Shown here: in pieces, positions 1-9,246 of the stretch
Position numbering within the stretch: the first letter of the stretch is position 1
How the letters are laid out: each line of letters opens with the position of its first letter
NCBI RefSeq assembly: GCF_026642255.1
Contig: NZ_CP113264.1
Span: forward strand, 4,216,001 to 4,280,000
DNA from: Streptomonospora nanhaiensis
Lineage (GTDB): Bacteria > Actinomycetota > Actinomycetes > Streptosporangiales > Streptosporangiaceae
Direction: 5' to 3'
Length of the DNA stretch: 64,000 nt
Program-made: the position numbers and the translations under genes
The notes under the pieces: model-generated
Told to the model about the DNA's origin: nothing
The model's input: the letters and a program-made list of their open reading frames with translations, nothing else
Databases searched by the model: none

Positions 1-1568
1 CGGAGGAGGTCGTGCACGTGGCCGCCCCGGCGGACGGCCCCTGCGACGGCCCCGCGGAGCTCGCGGACCGCCTCGACCACGGCGTGCACAGCATCTTCCA
101 CCTGGTGCGCCGCCTGTGGGAGCGCGGCGGCGTCCCCGGCCGGTTCAGCGTCGTGGCGCCCCGCGTGGCCAGGGTGACCGGCCGGGAGGAGGCCACCGCC
201 CCCGTGCACGCGACCCTCTTCGGCCTGGCGAAGGTCATCGGCATGGAGAGCGAGGGGACCGAGGTCCTGTGCGTCGACACCGACGGGGACACCGGCCCCG
301 GGCCCGTCTGCGACCTCCTGCTCGCCCGGCGCACCCCCACCGTCGTCGCCCTGCGCGCGGGAGTGCGCCACGTCGCCGAACTCGTCCCGGTCGACCTGCG
401 CGACACCCCTGCGCAGGACCCCCTCCCCGAGAACGGGGTCCACGTCATCACCGGCGGCCTGGGCGGCCTGGGCCTGGCCACCGCGCGCCACCTGAGCCGT
501 ACCGTGCCCGGGGTGCGCCTGGCCCTGGTCAACCGCACCGGGCTCCCCCCGCGCGAGGAGTGGGACGGCGTCCCGGCCGACGACACCCGGCTCCTGGACC
601 GGATCCGGGCCGTGCGCGAGCTGGAGGAGCACGGGGCCCGGGTCCGCAGCTACAGCGGCGACGTCGCCGACCCGGAGCGGATGGCCGAGATCGTGCGGCT
701 CGTCCGGCAGGAGCAGGGGCCGATCTCCTGCGTGCTGCACGCCGCGGGGATCGCGGGCGACGGCTTCCTCTTCCGCAAGGACGAGCGGACCTTCCGGCGC
801 ACCCTGGCCCCCAAGGTGCTCGGCGCCGCGGTGCTCGACCTGGTCACCCGGGACGACCCGCCCGCGTGCATGGTGCTCTTCGGATCGACGGTGTCGGTCT
901 TCGGAGCCGCCGGGCAGTCCGACTACACGGCCGCCAACAGCTACCTCGGCCACTTCGCCGAGGAGCGCGCCGCGCGGGGCCTGCGCACGGTCACGGTCGA
1001 CTGGAGCGACTGGAGCGAGACCGGGATGGCCTTCGACCACGGGGTCGAGGAGGACCGGGGCTTCTTCCGGTCCCTGACCACCGCCGACGCGCTGAGCAGC
1101 TTCGAGGAGGTCATGGCCCACGCCCGCGGCAACGTCATCGTGGGCGAGGTCAACTACGCGCGCCTGGGCGGGCCCGGCGCGGGGGGCCTGGACGAGCTGC
1201 TGCGGCGCGCGCCCTTCGTGCTCTCCCCGCCCGTGCGGACCGCCCTGGCCGCGGCGCGCGGCGCCGCCCGCCGGGAGGGGGCGCCGCAGGCCCCCGCCGC
1301 GGGCGCCACCCTGTTCGGCAGGCAGGACGGCGCCTACACCGACACCGAACGGGCCCTCGGCGACATCTGGGCGCGCGAGCTCGACCTGACCGACGTCAAC
1401 GTCCACGACAGCTCCTTCGCCCTGGGCGTCGACTCGCTGTCCGCGCTGCGGATCGCCCAGAGCATCCAGAAGTCCCTCGACGTCAGGGTGTCGATGGTCG
1501 ACCTGTTCCGCTTCACCACGGTCGCGGACCTGGCCGCCCACCTCGACGGCGAGGACGACCAGGACTGA
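1..1568 (+). CDS. PKS module C-terminal part: ketoreductase plus ACP (5' truncated)
   Basis: The reading frame is open from the window edge, so this is the 3' end of a larger polyketide synthase gene; any KS or AT would lie upstream. A ketoreductase is visible: the NADPH site GGLGGLGLATARHL lies near nt 450-490, and the Ser/Tyr/Asn catalytic set is in LFGSTVSVFG and DYTAAN near nt 880-945. The position of the diagnostic LDD motif reads AGD and no A-type Trp is seen, which leans towards a B-type KR. An acyl carrier domain follows, with the phosphopantetheine serine in GVDSLSA (codon at 1434-1436). The protein would reduce the beta-keto group of a chain held on its ACP. The next gene begins 46 bp downstream on the same strand, as expected for a biosynthetic operon. 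Confidence 0.88.
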   Translation, partial: EEVVHVAAPADGPCDGPAELADRLDHGVHSIFHLVRRLWERGGVPGRFSVVAPRVARVTGREEATAPVHATLFGLAKVIGMESEGTEVLCVDTDGDTGPGPVCDLLLARRTPTVVALRAGVRHVAELVPVDLRDTPAQDPLPENGVHVITGGLGGLGLATARHLSRTVPGVRLALVNRTGLPPREEWDGVPADDTRLLDRIRAVRELEEHGARVRSYSGDVADPERMAEIVRLVRQEQGPISCVLHAAGIAGDGFLFRKDERTFRRTLAPKVLGAAVLDLVTRDDPPACMVLFGSTVSVFGAAGQSDYTAANSYLGHFAEERAARGLRTVTVDWSDWSETGMAFDHGVEEDRGFFRSLTTADALSSFEEVMAHARGNVIVGEVNYARLGGPGAGGLDELLRRAPFVLSPPVRTALAAARGAARREGAPQAPAAGATLFGRQDGAYTDTERALGDIWARELDLTDVNVHDSSFALGVDSLSALRIAQSIQKSLDVRVSMVDLFRFTTVADLAAHLDGEDDQD

Positions 1569-1614
1569 ACCACATCCCTGCTCCCCCATCCCGAACCAGG
1601 AAAGGCGGTACCGC

Positions 1615-2466
1615 GTGAGTGTGCGCACCGTGGGCGTGATCGGCGCCGGCACCATCGGGCGCGGCGTGGCCCAGGCCTTCGCCGAGGCGTCGTTCGACGT
1701 GGTCCTCGTCGACGTCTCCCAGGCACAGATCGACAGCGCGATCAGCCAGATCGGGCGCGACCTGCTCGTCAACGGCATGCTGAGCGGCCGGACCCCGTCG
1801 GAGCCCCCCGAGGACGTGCTGGCACGCATCCGGACCGGCACCGGGCTCGCGCCGATGGCGGAGGCCGACTTCGTCGTGGAGAACGTGACGGAGGACTGGG
1901 ACGTCAAACGCGGGGTCTACGAGGAGATCGACTCCCTGTGCCGCCCCGGCGTGGTCTTCGGCGTCAACACCTCGGCCGTGCCCATCACCCGGGTGGGGTC
2001 GGTGACCGGACGCGCTCCCGAGATCCTCGGACTGCACTTCATGAACCCCGTGCCGCTGATGGACACGGTCGAGGTCGTCCAGGGGCACTTCACCTCCGAG
2101 CAGACCCTGGACACGGCGCTGGGCCTGCTCAAGGACCTCGGCAAGGAGGGGATCGTCGTCCAGGACGCCCCCGGCTTCATCACCAACCGCGTCCTGATGC
2201 TGACGATCAACGAGGCGATCTTCTGCGTGCAGGAGGGGATCGCCTCGGCCGAGGACGTCGACAAGATGTTCCGCGGCTGCTTCGGCCACAAGATGGGGCC
2301 GCTGGAGACCGGCGACCTCATCGGCCTCGACACGATCCTCAACTCGATCACCGTCCTGCACGACAGCTTCCGCGACAGCAAGTACCGCCCGGCCCCGCTC
2401 CTGCAGAAGATGGTCGACGCCGGCCTGCTCGGCCGCAAGAGCGGCCAGGGCTTCCACACCTACTGA
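1615..2466 (+). CDS. 3-hydroxyacyl-CoA dehydrogenase-like enzyme (FkbK/ZmaG-type)
   Basis: A 283-residue NAD-dependent dehydrogenase of the 3-hydroxybutyryl-CoA dehydrogenase family, full length for that family. The dinucleotide site GAGTIGRGVAQAF is at the N-terminus. The catalytic histidine lies in HFMNPVPLMDTVEVV mid-protein, followed by the C-terminal helical domain. The GTG start has AGGAAAGG eight bases upstream. In extender-unit clusters this family oxidises the hydroxyl of a glyceryl- or seryl-ACP (FkbK in methoxymalonyl-ACP, ZmaG in aminomalonyl-ACP pathways). Its neighbours here are an ACP, a carrier-protein ligase and an acyl-CoA dehydrogenase, so the same kind of role is inferred. 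The actual substrate cannot be read from sequence. Confidence 0.85.
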   Translation: MSVRTVGVIGAGTIGRGVAQAFAEASFDVVLVDVSQAQIDSAISQIGRDLLVNGMLSGRTPSEPPEDVLARIRTGTGLAPMAEADFVVENVTEDWDVKRGVYEEIDSLCRPGVVFGVNTSAVPITRVGSVTGRAPEILGLHFMNPVPLMDTVEVVQGHFTSEQTLDTALGLLKDLGKEGIVVQDAPGFITNRVLMLTINEAIFCVQEGIASAEDVDKMFRGCFGHKMGPLETGDLIGLDTILNSITVLHDSFRDSKYRPAPLLQKMVDAGLLGRKSGQGFHTY

Positions 2467-2498
2467 CCCCCTTCCGACCCCCGACAGGAGACACGGAC

Positions 2499-2750
2499 AT
2501 GACGACCGAGAACGCACGAGAGCGCATCCACACGTTCCTGCGCGAGCACACCGGCGGGCAGCCGCTGGCCGACACCGACGACTTCTTCGCCCTGGGCTAC
2601 GTCAACTCCCTGTTCGCGATGCAGCTCGCCGCCTTCGTCGAGAAGGAGTTCGCGCTGACGCTCGGCCCGGACGACATGGACTTCGACAACTTCCGCACGG
2701 TGAACGGGCTCGTCCGCCTGGCCACGTCCAGGACGAGCGCGCAGAGCTGA
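2499..2750 (+). CDS. discrete acyl carrier protein, FkbJ/ZmaD-like
   Basis: An 83-residue free-standing carrier protein starting at an ATG behind GACAGGAG. The phosphopantetheine serine is Ser37 in GYVNSLFAMQL. This motif, with NSL in place of the usual DSL, is what I associate with carriers of methoxymalonyl, hydroxymalonyl and aminomalonyl units. It sits 32 bp after the hydroxyacyl dehydrogenase and 70 bp before the carrier-protein ligase. It probably holds the substrate that the flanking dehydrogenases oxidise before transfer by an acyltransferase. Whether the ligase at 2821 or some other enzyme loads it is not known, because a second carrier protein is present at 10557-10829. Confidence 0.85.
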   Translation: MTTENARERIHTFLREHTGGQPLADTDDFFALGYVNSLFAMQLAAFVEKEFALTLGPDDMDFDNFRTVNGLVRLATSRTSAQS

Positions 2751-2820
2751 CTCCGACGCGCACCGGTACCCCCGCCCCCGCGCGTCCTCCCCGCTTCCGA
2801 ACGGCGAGTAAGGCACCCCC

Positions 2821-4062
2821 GTGAACCACACGCACCGCAACGACCAGCCGCCGGCCCCGGCCCGCGGCGGCCCCACACGCGTCGCCCTGCACACCCCCGT
2901 CCCCGGGGCGCTGGGGCCGGAGATCGAGAGGCGGCTGTACTTCGTGTCCCCGCGGATCTCCGGTTTCGCGCTGGTCGGGGACGGCGACACGGTGACGGCG
3001 GTGGACCTGACCACCCGCGCGCCCTGCGAGGAGGAGGGGCTGGAGGCCAAGGTCAACCGGATGGTCGACAACGACGTGCGCCCGCAGATGCCGACCCGGC
3101 CCAAGTCCGTGTGGACCTCGCCGCACGAGCGCGCCGCGGACGGCGACACGTTCGAGCGCCTGGCCGCGGCCGGAGCGGTCGCCGAGGTCGGCGAGGGCCA
3201 GGTCGCCGTCGGCGAACCCCTGCTGTCCCTGTTCGCCTACTTCGACCGCGCGGTCCTGGGGATCCTGGCGCAGGACCACTCCGCACGCGAGTTCCGGTAC
3301 CCGACGCTGATCAGGACCTCGACCCTGGAGAGGGCCGGGTACTTCACGTCCTTCCCCCAGCACCTGATGTTCGTCACGCGGCTGCACAACGACATCGACG
3401 TCTACCGGTCCTTCCAGGAGTCCTACCCCCGGACGGGCATCGGCCCCTCGGTGCTGCAGTCGTGCGGGAACGTGGACTACTGCCTGCCGCCGACCATGTG
3501 CTACCACACCTTCGCCCAGTACGGCGGGCGGGCGCTGGAGGGCGAGGGCCTGCACGTGGTCACCTCCCGCGGCAAGTCCTTCCGGTTCGAGGCGGGCTAC
3601 TCCACCACCCTGGAGCGGCTCTGGGACTTCACCATCCGGGAGATCGTCTTCCTCGGGTCGCGCGAGGACGTCGCCCGGGCGCGGGAGCGCTACATGCGCA
3701 AGGTCTTCGCCTTCCTCGAGGAGCTCGGCCTGAGCGGCTGGTGCGAGGTGGGCAACGACCCGTTCTTCAGCGGCTCCGACGCCTCCGCGCGGATCTGGTC
3801 GCAGCGCCTGCAGGAGCTCAAGTACGAGCTGCGGCTCCCCGTCGGCCCCGACCGCAGCATCGCGGTCGGCTCGTTCAACTTCCACGACGACCTGTTCGGC
3901 CGCGCGTTCGACATCACCCGCGGGGAGGGGCCCGCCCACAGCGGGTGCGTCGGGTTCGGCCTGGAACGGCTCGTGTTCGCCTTCCTGAGCCAGTTCGGGA
4001 CCGATGAGCAGGACTGGCCGGACCCGGTCCGTACGGGCGTGCGCGCCGCGGGCGGGATCTGA
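2821..4062 (+). CDS. amino acid:carrier-protein ligase, class II aaRS-like
   Basis: A 413-residue homologue of the catalytic core of atypical (methanogen-type) seryl-tRNA synthetase, with no tRNA-binding arm. This is the architecture of the amino acid:[carrier protein] ligases described from Bradyrhizobium (Bll0957). Those enzymes adenylate a small amino acid with ATP and pass it to a carrier-protein thiol. Candidate zinc ligands are a cysteine in [13 protein letters not shown] (residues 215-227), Glu257 in FRFEAGY and Cys376 in [14 protein letters not shown]. The last segment is also class II motif 3 with its arginine. GTG start. Gene position places it in the PKS/NRPS operon, directly after one ACP gene and 2 bp before the PCP-C-AT gene. 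The amino acid is unknown; glycine, alanine or serine are reasonable for the family. Confidence 0.82.
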   Translation: MNHTHRNDQPPAPARGGPTRVALHTPVPGALGPEIERRLYFVSPRISGFALVGDGDTVTAVDLTTRAPCEEEGLEAKVNRMVDNDVRPQMPTRPKSVWTSPHERAADGDTFERLAAAGAVAEVGEGQVAVGEPLLSLFAYFDRAVLGILAQDHSAREFRYPTLIRTSTLERAGYFTSFPQHLMFVTRLHNDIDVYRSFQESYPRTGIGPSVLQSCGNVDYCLPPTMCYHTFAQYGGRALEGEGLHVVTSRGKSFRFEAGYSTTLERLWDFTIREIVFLGSREDVARARERYMRKVFAFLEELGLSGWCEVGNDPFFSGSDASARIWSQRLQELKYELRLPVGPDRSIAVGSFNFHDDLFGRAFDITRGEGPAHSGCVGFGLERLVFAFLSQFGTDEQDWPDPVRTGVRAAGGI

Positions 4063-4063
4063 G

Positions 4064-6745
4064 ATGGGCGCCACCGGCACCGGCGGTGCCCGACCGCCCC
4101 GCGACCGGGTGCAGGACCTCCTCTGCTCCCTGTTCTCCCAGGTCCTCGGGGTGGAGTCGGTCTCCGTGAACGACTCCTTCCTCGACCTGGGCGGGCACTC
4201 GCTCCTGGCCACCAGGCTGACGACGCGCATCCGGGCCGTCCTGGGCGTGGACCTCCCCGTGCGCGCGGTCTTCGACGCCCCCACCGTCGCCGAGCTCGCC
4301 GAGCGGCTGGGAGAGGCCGGCCAGGACCCGCGCCCGCCGCTGGCCCCGGCCGAGCGGCCCGAGGAGATCCCGCTCTCGTACACGCAGCGGCGGCTGTGGT
4401 TCCTCAACCGCCTGCACGGCGGCGCGGGCAACTACAACATGCCCATGGCCTACCGGCTGCGCGGCGAGCTGGACGTCGCGGCGCTGCGCCGGGCGCTGGA
4501 GGACCTGGTGGCCCGCCACGAGAGCCTGCGCACCGCCTACCCGGACTGGGACGGGCGGCCCCAGCAGATCGTGCTCGACCCCGGGGAGGCCCCGGTCGGC
4601 CTGGAGGTCGACCGCGTCCGCGAGGAGGACCTCGCCCGGATCCTGACCGCGGAGTCCGGCCACCTCTTCGACCTGACGGCGCAGACCCCGCTGCGCGCCC
4701 GGCTGCTGCGCCTGGGCGAACGCGAGCACGTGCTGCTGCTGGTGGTGCACCACATCGCCTGCGACGGCTGGTCGCTGGCGCCGCTGGTCCGCGACATCGG
4801 CGCCGCCTACTCCGCCCGCAGGGCCGGCGCGGAACCGCCCTGGCCCGACCTCGCGGTCCAGTACGTCGACTACACCCTGTGGCACCGCGAGCTGCTCGGC
4901 TCACCGCAGGACCCGCAGAGCCCGCTGAACCGGCAGACCCGCTTCTGGTGCGAGGAGCTGGAGGGGCTGTCCGACCGGCTGGAGATCGACGCGACCGGCC
5001 CCCGGCCGGCGGTGCCCTCGCACCGGGGCGGCCGGGTCCCCGCCCGCGTCCCCGCCCGCACCCACCGCGCACTGCAGGAACTGGCGCGCTCCACCGGCAC
5101 CAGCGTGTTCATGGTGGTGCAGGCGACGCTGGCCGCGCTGCTGACGCGCAGGGGCGCCGGCACGGACATCGCCATCGGCACCCCGACCGCGGGCCGCACC
5201 GACGAGGCGCTGGACGACCTGGTCGGCTTCTTCGTCAACACGCTCGTCCTGCGCAACCGGACCGACGGCGACCCGACCTTCCGCGAACTGCTCTCCCAGA
5301 CGCACGGCAGGTGCCTGGCCGCCTTCGCCCACCAGGACGTGCCCTTCGACCACCTGGTGCAGGCGCTCGCCCCGCAGCGCTCCCCCGCCTGGCACCCGCT
5401 CATCCAGGTCATGCTCGCCTTCCAGAACACTGCCGCCGCCGACCTGGAACTGCCCGGGCTGACGGTGGAGCGCGAACCCGTGGAGGAGGGGATCACCCGC
5501 TTCGACCTGCGCTTCGAGCTGATCGAGGACTTCACCGACGACAGGACCCCCGCTGGGGTGGACACCAGCCTCACCTACGCCCGCGACCTGTACACCCACC
5601 AGGACGCAGAGAAGCTCACACAGGACTTCCTGGACCTGCTGGAGGCCGCGGCCTCCACCCCCGACCTGCGTATCAGCGAGCTGGGCCGCGAGGGCGCCCG
5701 GCAGGCCCCGGACACCGGCAGGCCGGCCGCGGCCGCCGCACAGGCGCCGAACGTGGCCTTCGTGTGCTCCCCCTACGGCCAGCAGTGGGCGGGCATGGCG
5801 CGCGAACTGCTCCGCACCGAACCGGTCTTCCGCTCGGTGCTGCGCGAGTGCGACGCCGAGCTGGCCCGGCACACCGGCTGGTCCCTGCTGGAGGAGCTCC
5901 ACCTCGACGAACCGCACATCCGGTCCGGGGACGTGGGGGTGATGCAGCCCCTGCTGTGCGCCGTCCAGATCGGCATCGCCGCCTGGCTCGAGGACGCGGG
6001 CGTGAGGCCGGGCGCGGTCGCGGGCCACAGCCTCGGCGAGGTCGCCGCCTGCGTCATCGCCGGCGTCCTCGACATCCCGGACGCCATGCGGCTGATCCAC
6101 CACTACAGCGACCAGCAGCGCCGCGTCGCCGGCCGCGGCAGCGGCATGGCGGTCTTCGAGCTGTCGGCCGCGGAACTCGTCGCCCACCTGGACGCCCGCG
6201 GATCGACGGTGGAGGTGGCCGCCCACAACGGCCCCAGGACCACCGTGCTGGCCGGGGACGGCGCCGAACTGCGGGCCGTCGTCGCCGACTTCCAGGCCCG
6301 CGACGTGCTGTGCGCGATGGTCCGCGTCGACCTGCCCGCGCACAGCCCGGCCATCGACCCGGTCATGGACGACCTCGAACGGGCCGTGGGAGAACTCCGC
6401 CCCCGGCCGGGACGGCTCCCCATGATCTCCTCGGTCACCGGGCGGGAACTGGAGTGGCAGGAGGCCACCGCGGCCTACTTCGCACGCAACCTGCGGCACA
6501 CCGTCCTGCTGGCGGAGGCGACCGAGCTGCTCCTGGCCGAGCACGACGTCCTGGTCGAGATCAGCGCACACCCCGTCCTGGCCCCCGCACTGGAACAGAG
6601 CGTGCGGGCGCACGGCGGCCGGGCCACCGTCCTGACCACCATGCGTCAGGGCCCCGACGACCGCACCGGCCTCGTCCAGGCCCTGGAGAACCTCGAAAAG
6701 CTGGGGGTGCGCGTCCGCCGCGACACCCCTCCCCCGCCGGCCTGA
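4064..6745 (+). CDS. PCP-condensation-acyltransferase tridomain protein
   Basis: An 893-residue protein beginning at ATG 4064, 2 bp after the preceding stop. Domain order: peptidyl carrier (about 10-85, Ser46 in LGGHSLL); condensation domain (about 100-540, HHIACDG at 229-235); and an acyltransferase of the FabD/PKS-AT fold (about 565-880) with GQQWAGM, the nucleophile Ser656 in GHSLGE and His760 in LPAHS. No adenylation or ketosynthase domain is present, which is unusual for a protein carrying both C and AT. A gap-free alignment with FabD puts Tyr681 where the malonyl-carboxylate arginine (FabD Arg117) normally sits. The LPAH motif matches neither HAFH (malonyl) nor YASH (methylmalonyl). The AT probably handles an unusual acyl group, in cis or in trans. 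Confidence 0.88.
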   Translation: MGATGTGGARPPRDRVQDLLCSLFSQVLGVESVSVNDSFLDLGGHSLLATRLTTRIRAVLGVDLPVRAVFDAPTVAELAERLGEAGQDPRPPLAPAERPEEIPLSYTQRRLWFLNRLHGGAGNYNMPMAYRLRGELDVAALRRALEDLVARHESLRTAYPDWDGRPQQIVLDPGEAPVGLEVDRVREEDLARILTAESGHLFDLTAQTPLRARLLRLGEREHVLLLVVHHIACDGWSLAPLVRDIGAAYSARRAGAEPPWPDLAVQYVDYTLWHRELLGSPQDPQSPLNRQTRFWCEELEGLSDRLEIDATGPRPAVPSHRGGRVPARVPARTHRALQELARSTGTSVFMVVQATLAALLTRRGAGTDIAIGTPTAGRTDEALDDLVGFFVNTLVLRNRTDGDPTFRELLSQTHGRCLAAFAHQDVPFDHLVQALAPQRSPAWHPLIQVMLAFQNTAAADLELPGLTVEREPVEEGITRFDLRFELIEDFTDDRTPAGVDTSLTYARDLYTHQDAEKLTQDFLDLLEAAASTPDLRISELGREGARQAPDTGRPAAAAAQAPNVAFVCSPYGQQWAGMARELLRTEPVFRSVLRECDAELARHTGWSLLEELHLDEPHIRSGDVGVMQPLLCAVQIGIAAWLEDAGVRPGAVAGHSLGEVAACVIAGVLDIPDAMRLIHHYSDQQRRVAGRGSGMAVFELSAAELVAHLDARGSTVEVAAHNGPRTTVLAGDGAELRAVVADFQARDVLCAMVRVDLPAHSPAIDPVMDDLERAVGELRPRPGRLPMISSVTGRELEWQEATAAYFARNLRHTVLLAEATELLLAEHDVLVEISAHPVLAPALEQSVRAHGGRATVLTTMRQGPDDRTGLVQALENLEKLGVRVRRDTPPPPA

Positions 6746-6851
6746 CCCCGAACCGCACCGGCCGACCGCCCGCAACGGCGCCGCCCGCCCGCGCCCGCCA
6801 CCGGAAGAGCCGGCGCCCGACCACCCGATCCTTCTCGCGCAAAGGACCTCC

Positions 6852-8030
6852 ATGCCCGTGGACGCCGACGCCTCCGCCCCCTCCCCCGCCTTCGCCCTGA
6901 CCTGCCTCCTGTGCGGATGGCAGTGCGAACCGCAGTTCACACTGCGCTGCGAACGATGTACGGGCGCGCTCGACCCCCGCCTGGACCTGGACGGCGCCGC
7001 CCCGCGCGAGAGCGGCCGACCGGAACTGGCCTACCAGGACTTCCTGCCGGTCGAGCCGCGGTTCCTCCCCGCGGCGGGGATCAGCGTGCGCACGCCCTGC
7101 CGCCCCGCCCCCGAGCTCGGCGCCCTGCTGGGCCTGCCCAACCTCTGGGTCAAGGACGAGTCCCGCCAGCCGACCGGAACCACCAAGGACCGGCTCGCCT
7201 CCGTGGTCCTGGCCGTGTTCCGGCAGTTCGGCATCGAGGAGTGGGTGGCCTCCAGCACCGGCAACAGCTCCACGTCCCTGGCCCGCGCCGTCGAGCACGA
7301 CGGCTCGATGCGCGCGCACTTCTTCTGCGGCCGCGAGTTCGCGGGCGACCACCGCGCCGAACCCGGCGAACGCACCCCCCTCACCGTCGTGGACGGCAGC
7401 TACGCGGAGGCCAGCCGCGCCGCGCAGCGCTTCGCCGAGGAGAACGGGCTCGTGTGGGAGGGCGGCTTCTTCAACTGGGCCCGCCGCGAGGGCCTGAAGC
7501 TGACCTACCTGGAGGCCTTCGACTCCATGGACGTCCAGCCCGACGTCGTCGTGCAGGCCGTCAGCAGCGGCATGGGGATGCTGGCGGCACGCAAGGGCGC
7601 CGAGGAGTACGTGGCGACCGGACGGCTCACCGCGGTGCCCCGCATGCTGATGGTCCAGCAGGACACCTGCGCGCCCATGGCCAGGGCATGGCGGGAGGGG
7701 CGCGAAGAGCTCACCGAGGACGACGTGGTCAAGGACCCCGCCGGCCTCGCCCGCGCCATCCTGCTGGGCGACGCCCGGGCCACCTACCCGTACATGAGGG
7801 ACGTCGCCGCCGGCACCGGCGGCGGCATCGTCGAGGTCGGCCAGGAGGAGCTGGTCGAGGCGCGCACACTGCTCCACAAGGTGGAGGGGCTGGAAGTGTG
7901 CCACTCCTCCGCCGCCACCGTCGCCGCCCTGCGCAACGAGGCGGCGGCCGGACGCCTCACCCCCGACCAGGTGGTCCTGGCCAACCTGACCGGCGGAGAC
8001 GACCCCCGCACCGCACGCAGACCCGACTAG
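6852..8030 (+). CDS. threonine synthase-like PLP enzyme
   Basis: A 392-residue fold-type II PLP enzyme. The N-terminus has a zinc-ribbon-like cysteine set (C18xxC21, C33xxC36), as in archaeal-type threonine synthases and cysteate synthases. The PLP lysine is Lys112 in PTGTTKDR, and STGNSSTS is the phosphate/substrate loop. A consensus ribosome site AAAGGACCTCC precedes the ATG start. Relatives catalyse gamma- or beta-replacement on phosphohomoserine or phosphoserine. A primary threonine synthase would normally sit with hom and thrB; this copy sits between an NRPS-like gene and an acyl-CoA dehydrogenase. I infer it makes or modifies an amino-acid building block for the metabolite. The reaction is unknown. 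Confidence 0.8.
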   Translation: MPVDADASAPSPAFALTCLLCGWQCEPQFTLRCERCTGALDPRLDLDGAAPRESGRPELAYQDFLPVEPRFLPAAGISVRTPCRPAPELGALLGLPNLWVKDESRQPTGTTKDRLASVVLAVFRQFGIEEWVASSTGNSSTSLARAVEHDGSMRAHFFCGREFAGDHRAEPGERTPLTVVDGSYAEASRAAQRFAEENGLVWEGGFFNWARREGLKLTYLEAFDSMDVQPDVVVQAVSSGMGMLAARKGAEEYVATGRLTAVPRMLMVQQDTCAPMARAWREGREELTEDDVVKDPAGLARAILLGDARATYPYMRDVAAGTGGGIVEVGQEELVEARTLLHKVEGLEVCHSSAATVAALRNEAAAGRLTPDQVVLANLTGGDDPRTARRPD

Positions 8031-8103
8031 CGCGCCGCCCGCGGACCGCAGCGGGCGGACCCGGACCACCGACCCACAGAACCGCACCACGCCGAGGACC
8101 CCG

Positions 8104-9246
8104 TTGACACTCACACACCTCACCAAGCACCAGTCCGACCGCCTCGGCGGGTTCCGCGCCTTCGCCGACGAACACCTGGCCCCCCTCGCGGACGGTTTCG
8201 ACGCCGAGCAGACCCTCTCCCCCGAGGTGGTCGCCCTGCTCGCGGAGCGGGGATACCTCGGGGCCACCGTCCCCGAGGCGCTCGGCGGCGCGGGCATGCC
8301 CATGGTCGAGTACGGACTGCTCTCGGAGCAGCTCGGCCGCGCCTGCCAGACCGTGCGCAACTTCGTGGCGTGCCAGGACATGGTCGCGCTGTCCCTGGCC
8401 AGGTGGGGCACCCCGGAACAGCGGGACCGGTGGCTGGGGCGCATCGTCTCGGGCGAGGTCACGGCCGCGTTCGCCCTGACCGAACCCGGTGTGGGCAGCG
8501 ACGCCAAAGCGGTCGCGACCACCGCGACCCGGGACGGCGAGGAGATCGTCCTGCGGGGCGCCAAGAAGTGGATCAGCTTCGCGCAGACCGCCGACCTCTT
8601 CCTCGTGTTCGCCTCGCTCGAGGGACAGCACACCGCCTTCCTCGTGGAGCGCAACACCCCGGGCCTGTCCGTGGAGCCCGTCCGGGGGCTGATGGGCCTG
8701 CGCGGATCGCTGCTGGGCCGCATCACCCTGGACGACTGCCGCATCCCCTCCGCCCGACTGCTCGGCAGGGCCGGGATGGGACTCGCCTTCGTCGCCTCCA
8801 ACGCCCTCGACCTGGGCAGGTACAGCACCGCCTGGGGCGCGGTGGGCCTGGCACAGGCCTGCCTGGAGGAGTCCGCCCGGTACGCGGGCCGGCGCGTGCA
8901 GTACGGGACCGAGATCGCCAACCACCAGCTGGTCCAGCAGATGCTCGCCGACATGGCCACGGACACCATGGCGGCACGGCTGCTGTGCCACCACGCCGGG
9001 GTCAGCGTGGAACAGGGCGACCCCGACGCCGTGCACCACACCCTCATGGCCAAGTACCGGAGCTCGACCGTGGCGGTGCGGGCGGCCGACCACGCGGTCC
9101 AGATCCACGGGGCGCAGGGCATCGGCGCCGAGGCGCCCGTGCAGAGGTACTACCGGGACGCCAAGGTGCTGGAGATCATCGAGGGCACCTCCCAGATCCA
9201 GCAGACCCTGCTGAGCGCCTACGCCATGAAGGCGGCCCGCTCATGA
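8104..9246 (+). CDS. acyl-CoA dehydrogenase family enzyme (FkbI/ZmaI-like role inferred)
   Basis: A 380-residue flavoprotein of normal length for acyl-CoA dehydrogenases, with a TTG start. Characteristic segments are AFALTEPGVGSDA (flavin/substrate loop), KKWISFA, and the C-terminal LEIIEGTSQIQQ, which carries the catalytic-base glutamate. In extender-unit clusters such enzymes act on ACP-bound acyl groups: FkbI in methoxymalonyl-ACP, and ZmaI in aminomalonyl-ACP, where an aldehyde or its hydrate becomes the carboxylate. With the dehydrogenase at 1615 and the ACP at 2499 it forms a matching trio. The stop codon overlaps the next start (ATGA), so the two are translationally coupled. Confidence 0.85.
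   Translation: MTLTHLTKHQSDRLGGFRAFADEHLAPLADGFDAEQTLSPEVVALLAERGYLGATVPEALGGAGMPMVEYGLLSEQLGRACQTVRNFVACQDMVALSLARWGTPEQRDRWLGRIVSGEVTAAFALTEPGVGSDAKAVATTATRDGEEIVLRGAKKWISFAQTADLFLVFASLEGQHTAFLVERNTPGLSVEPVRGLMGLRGSLLGRITLDDCRIPSARLLGRAGMGLAFVASNALDLGRYSTAWGAVGLAQACLEESARYAGRRVQYGTEIANHQLVQQMLADMATDTMAARLLCHHAGVSVEQGDPDAVHHTLMAKYRSSTVAVRAADHAVQIHGAQGIGAEAPVQRYYRDAKVLEIIEGTSQIQQTLLSAYAMKAARS

Noticed and set aside
116..1618. Long plus-strand open frame overlapping the PKS gene in another frame
   Set aside because: Arginine- and proline-rich with no domain; a high-GC shadow of the KR-ACP gene.
2602..4431. 609-codon minus-strand open frame opposite the ligase gene
   Set aside because: Mirrors the real plus-strand coding DNA and has no recognisable features.
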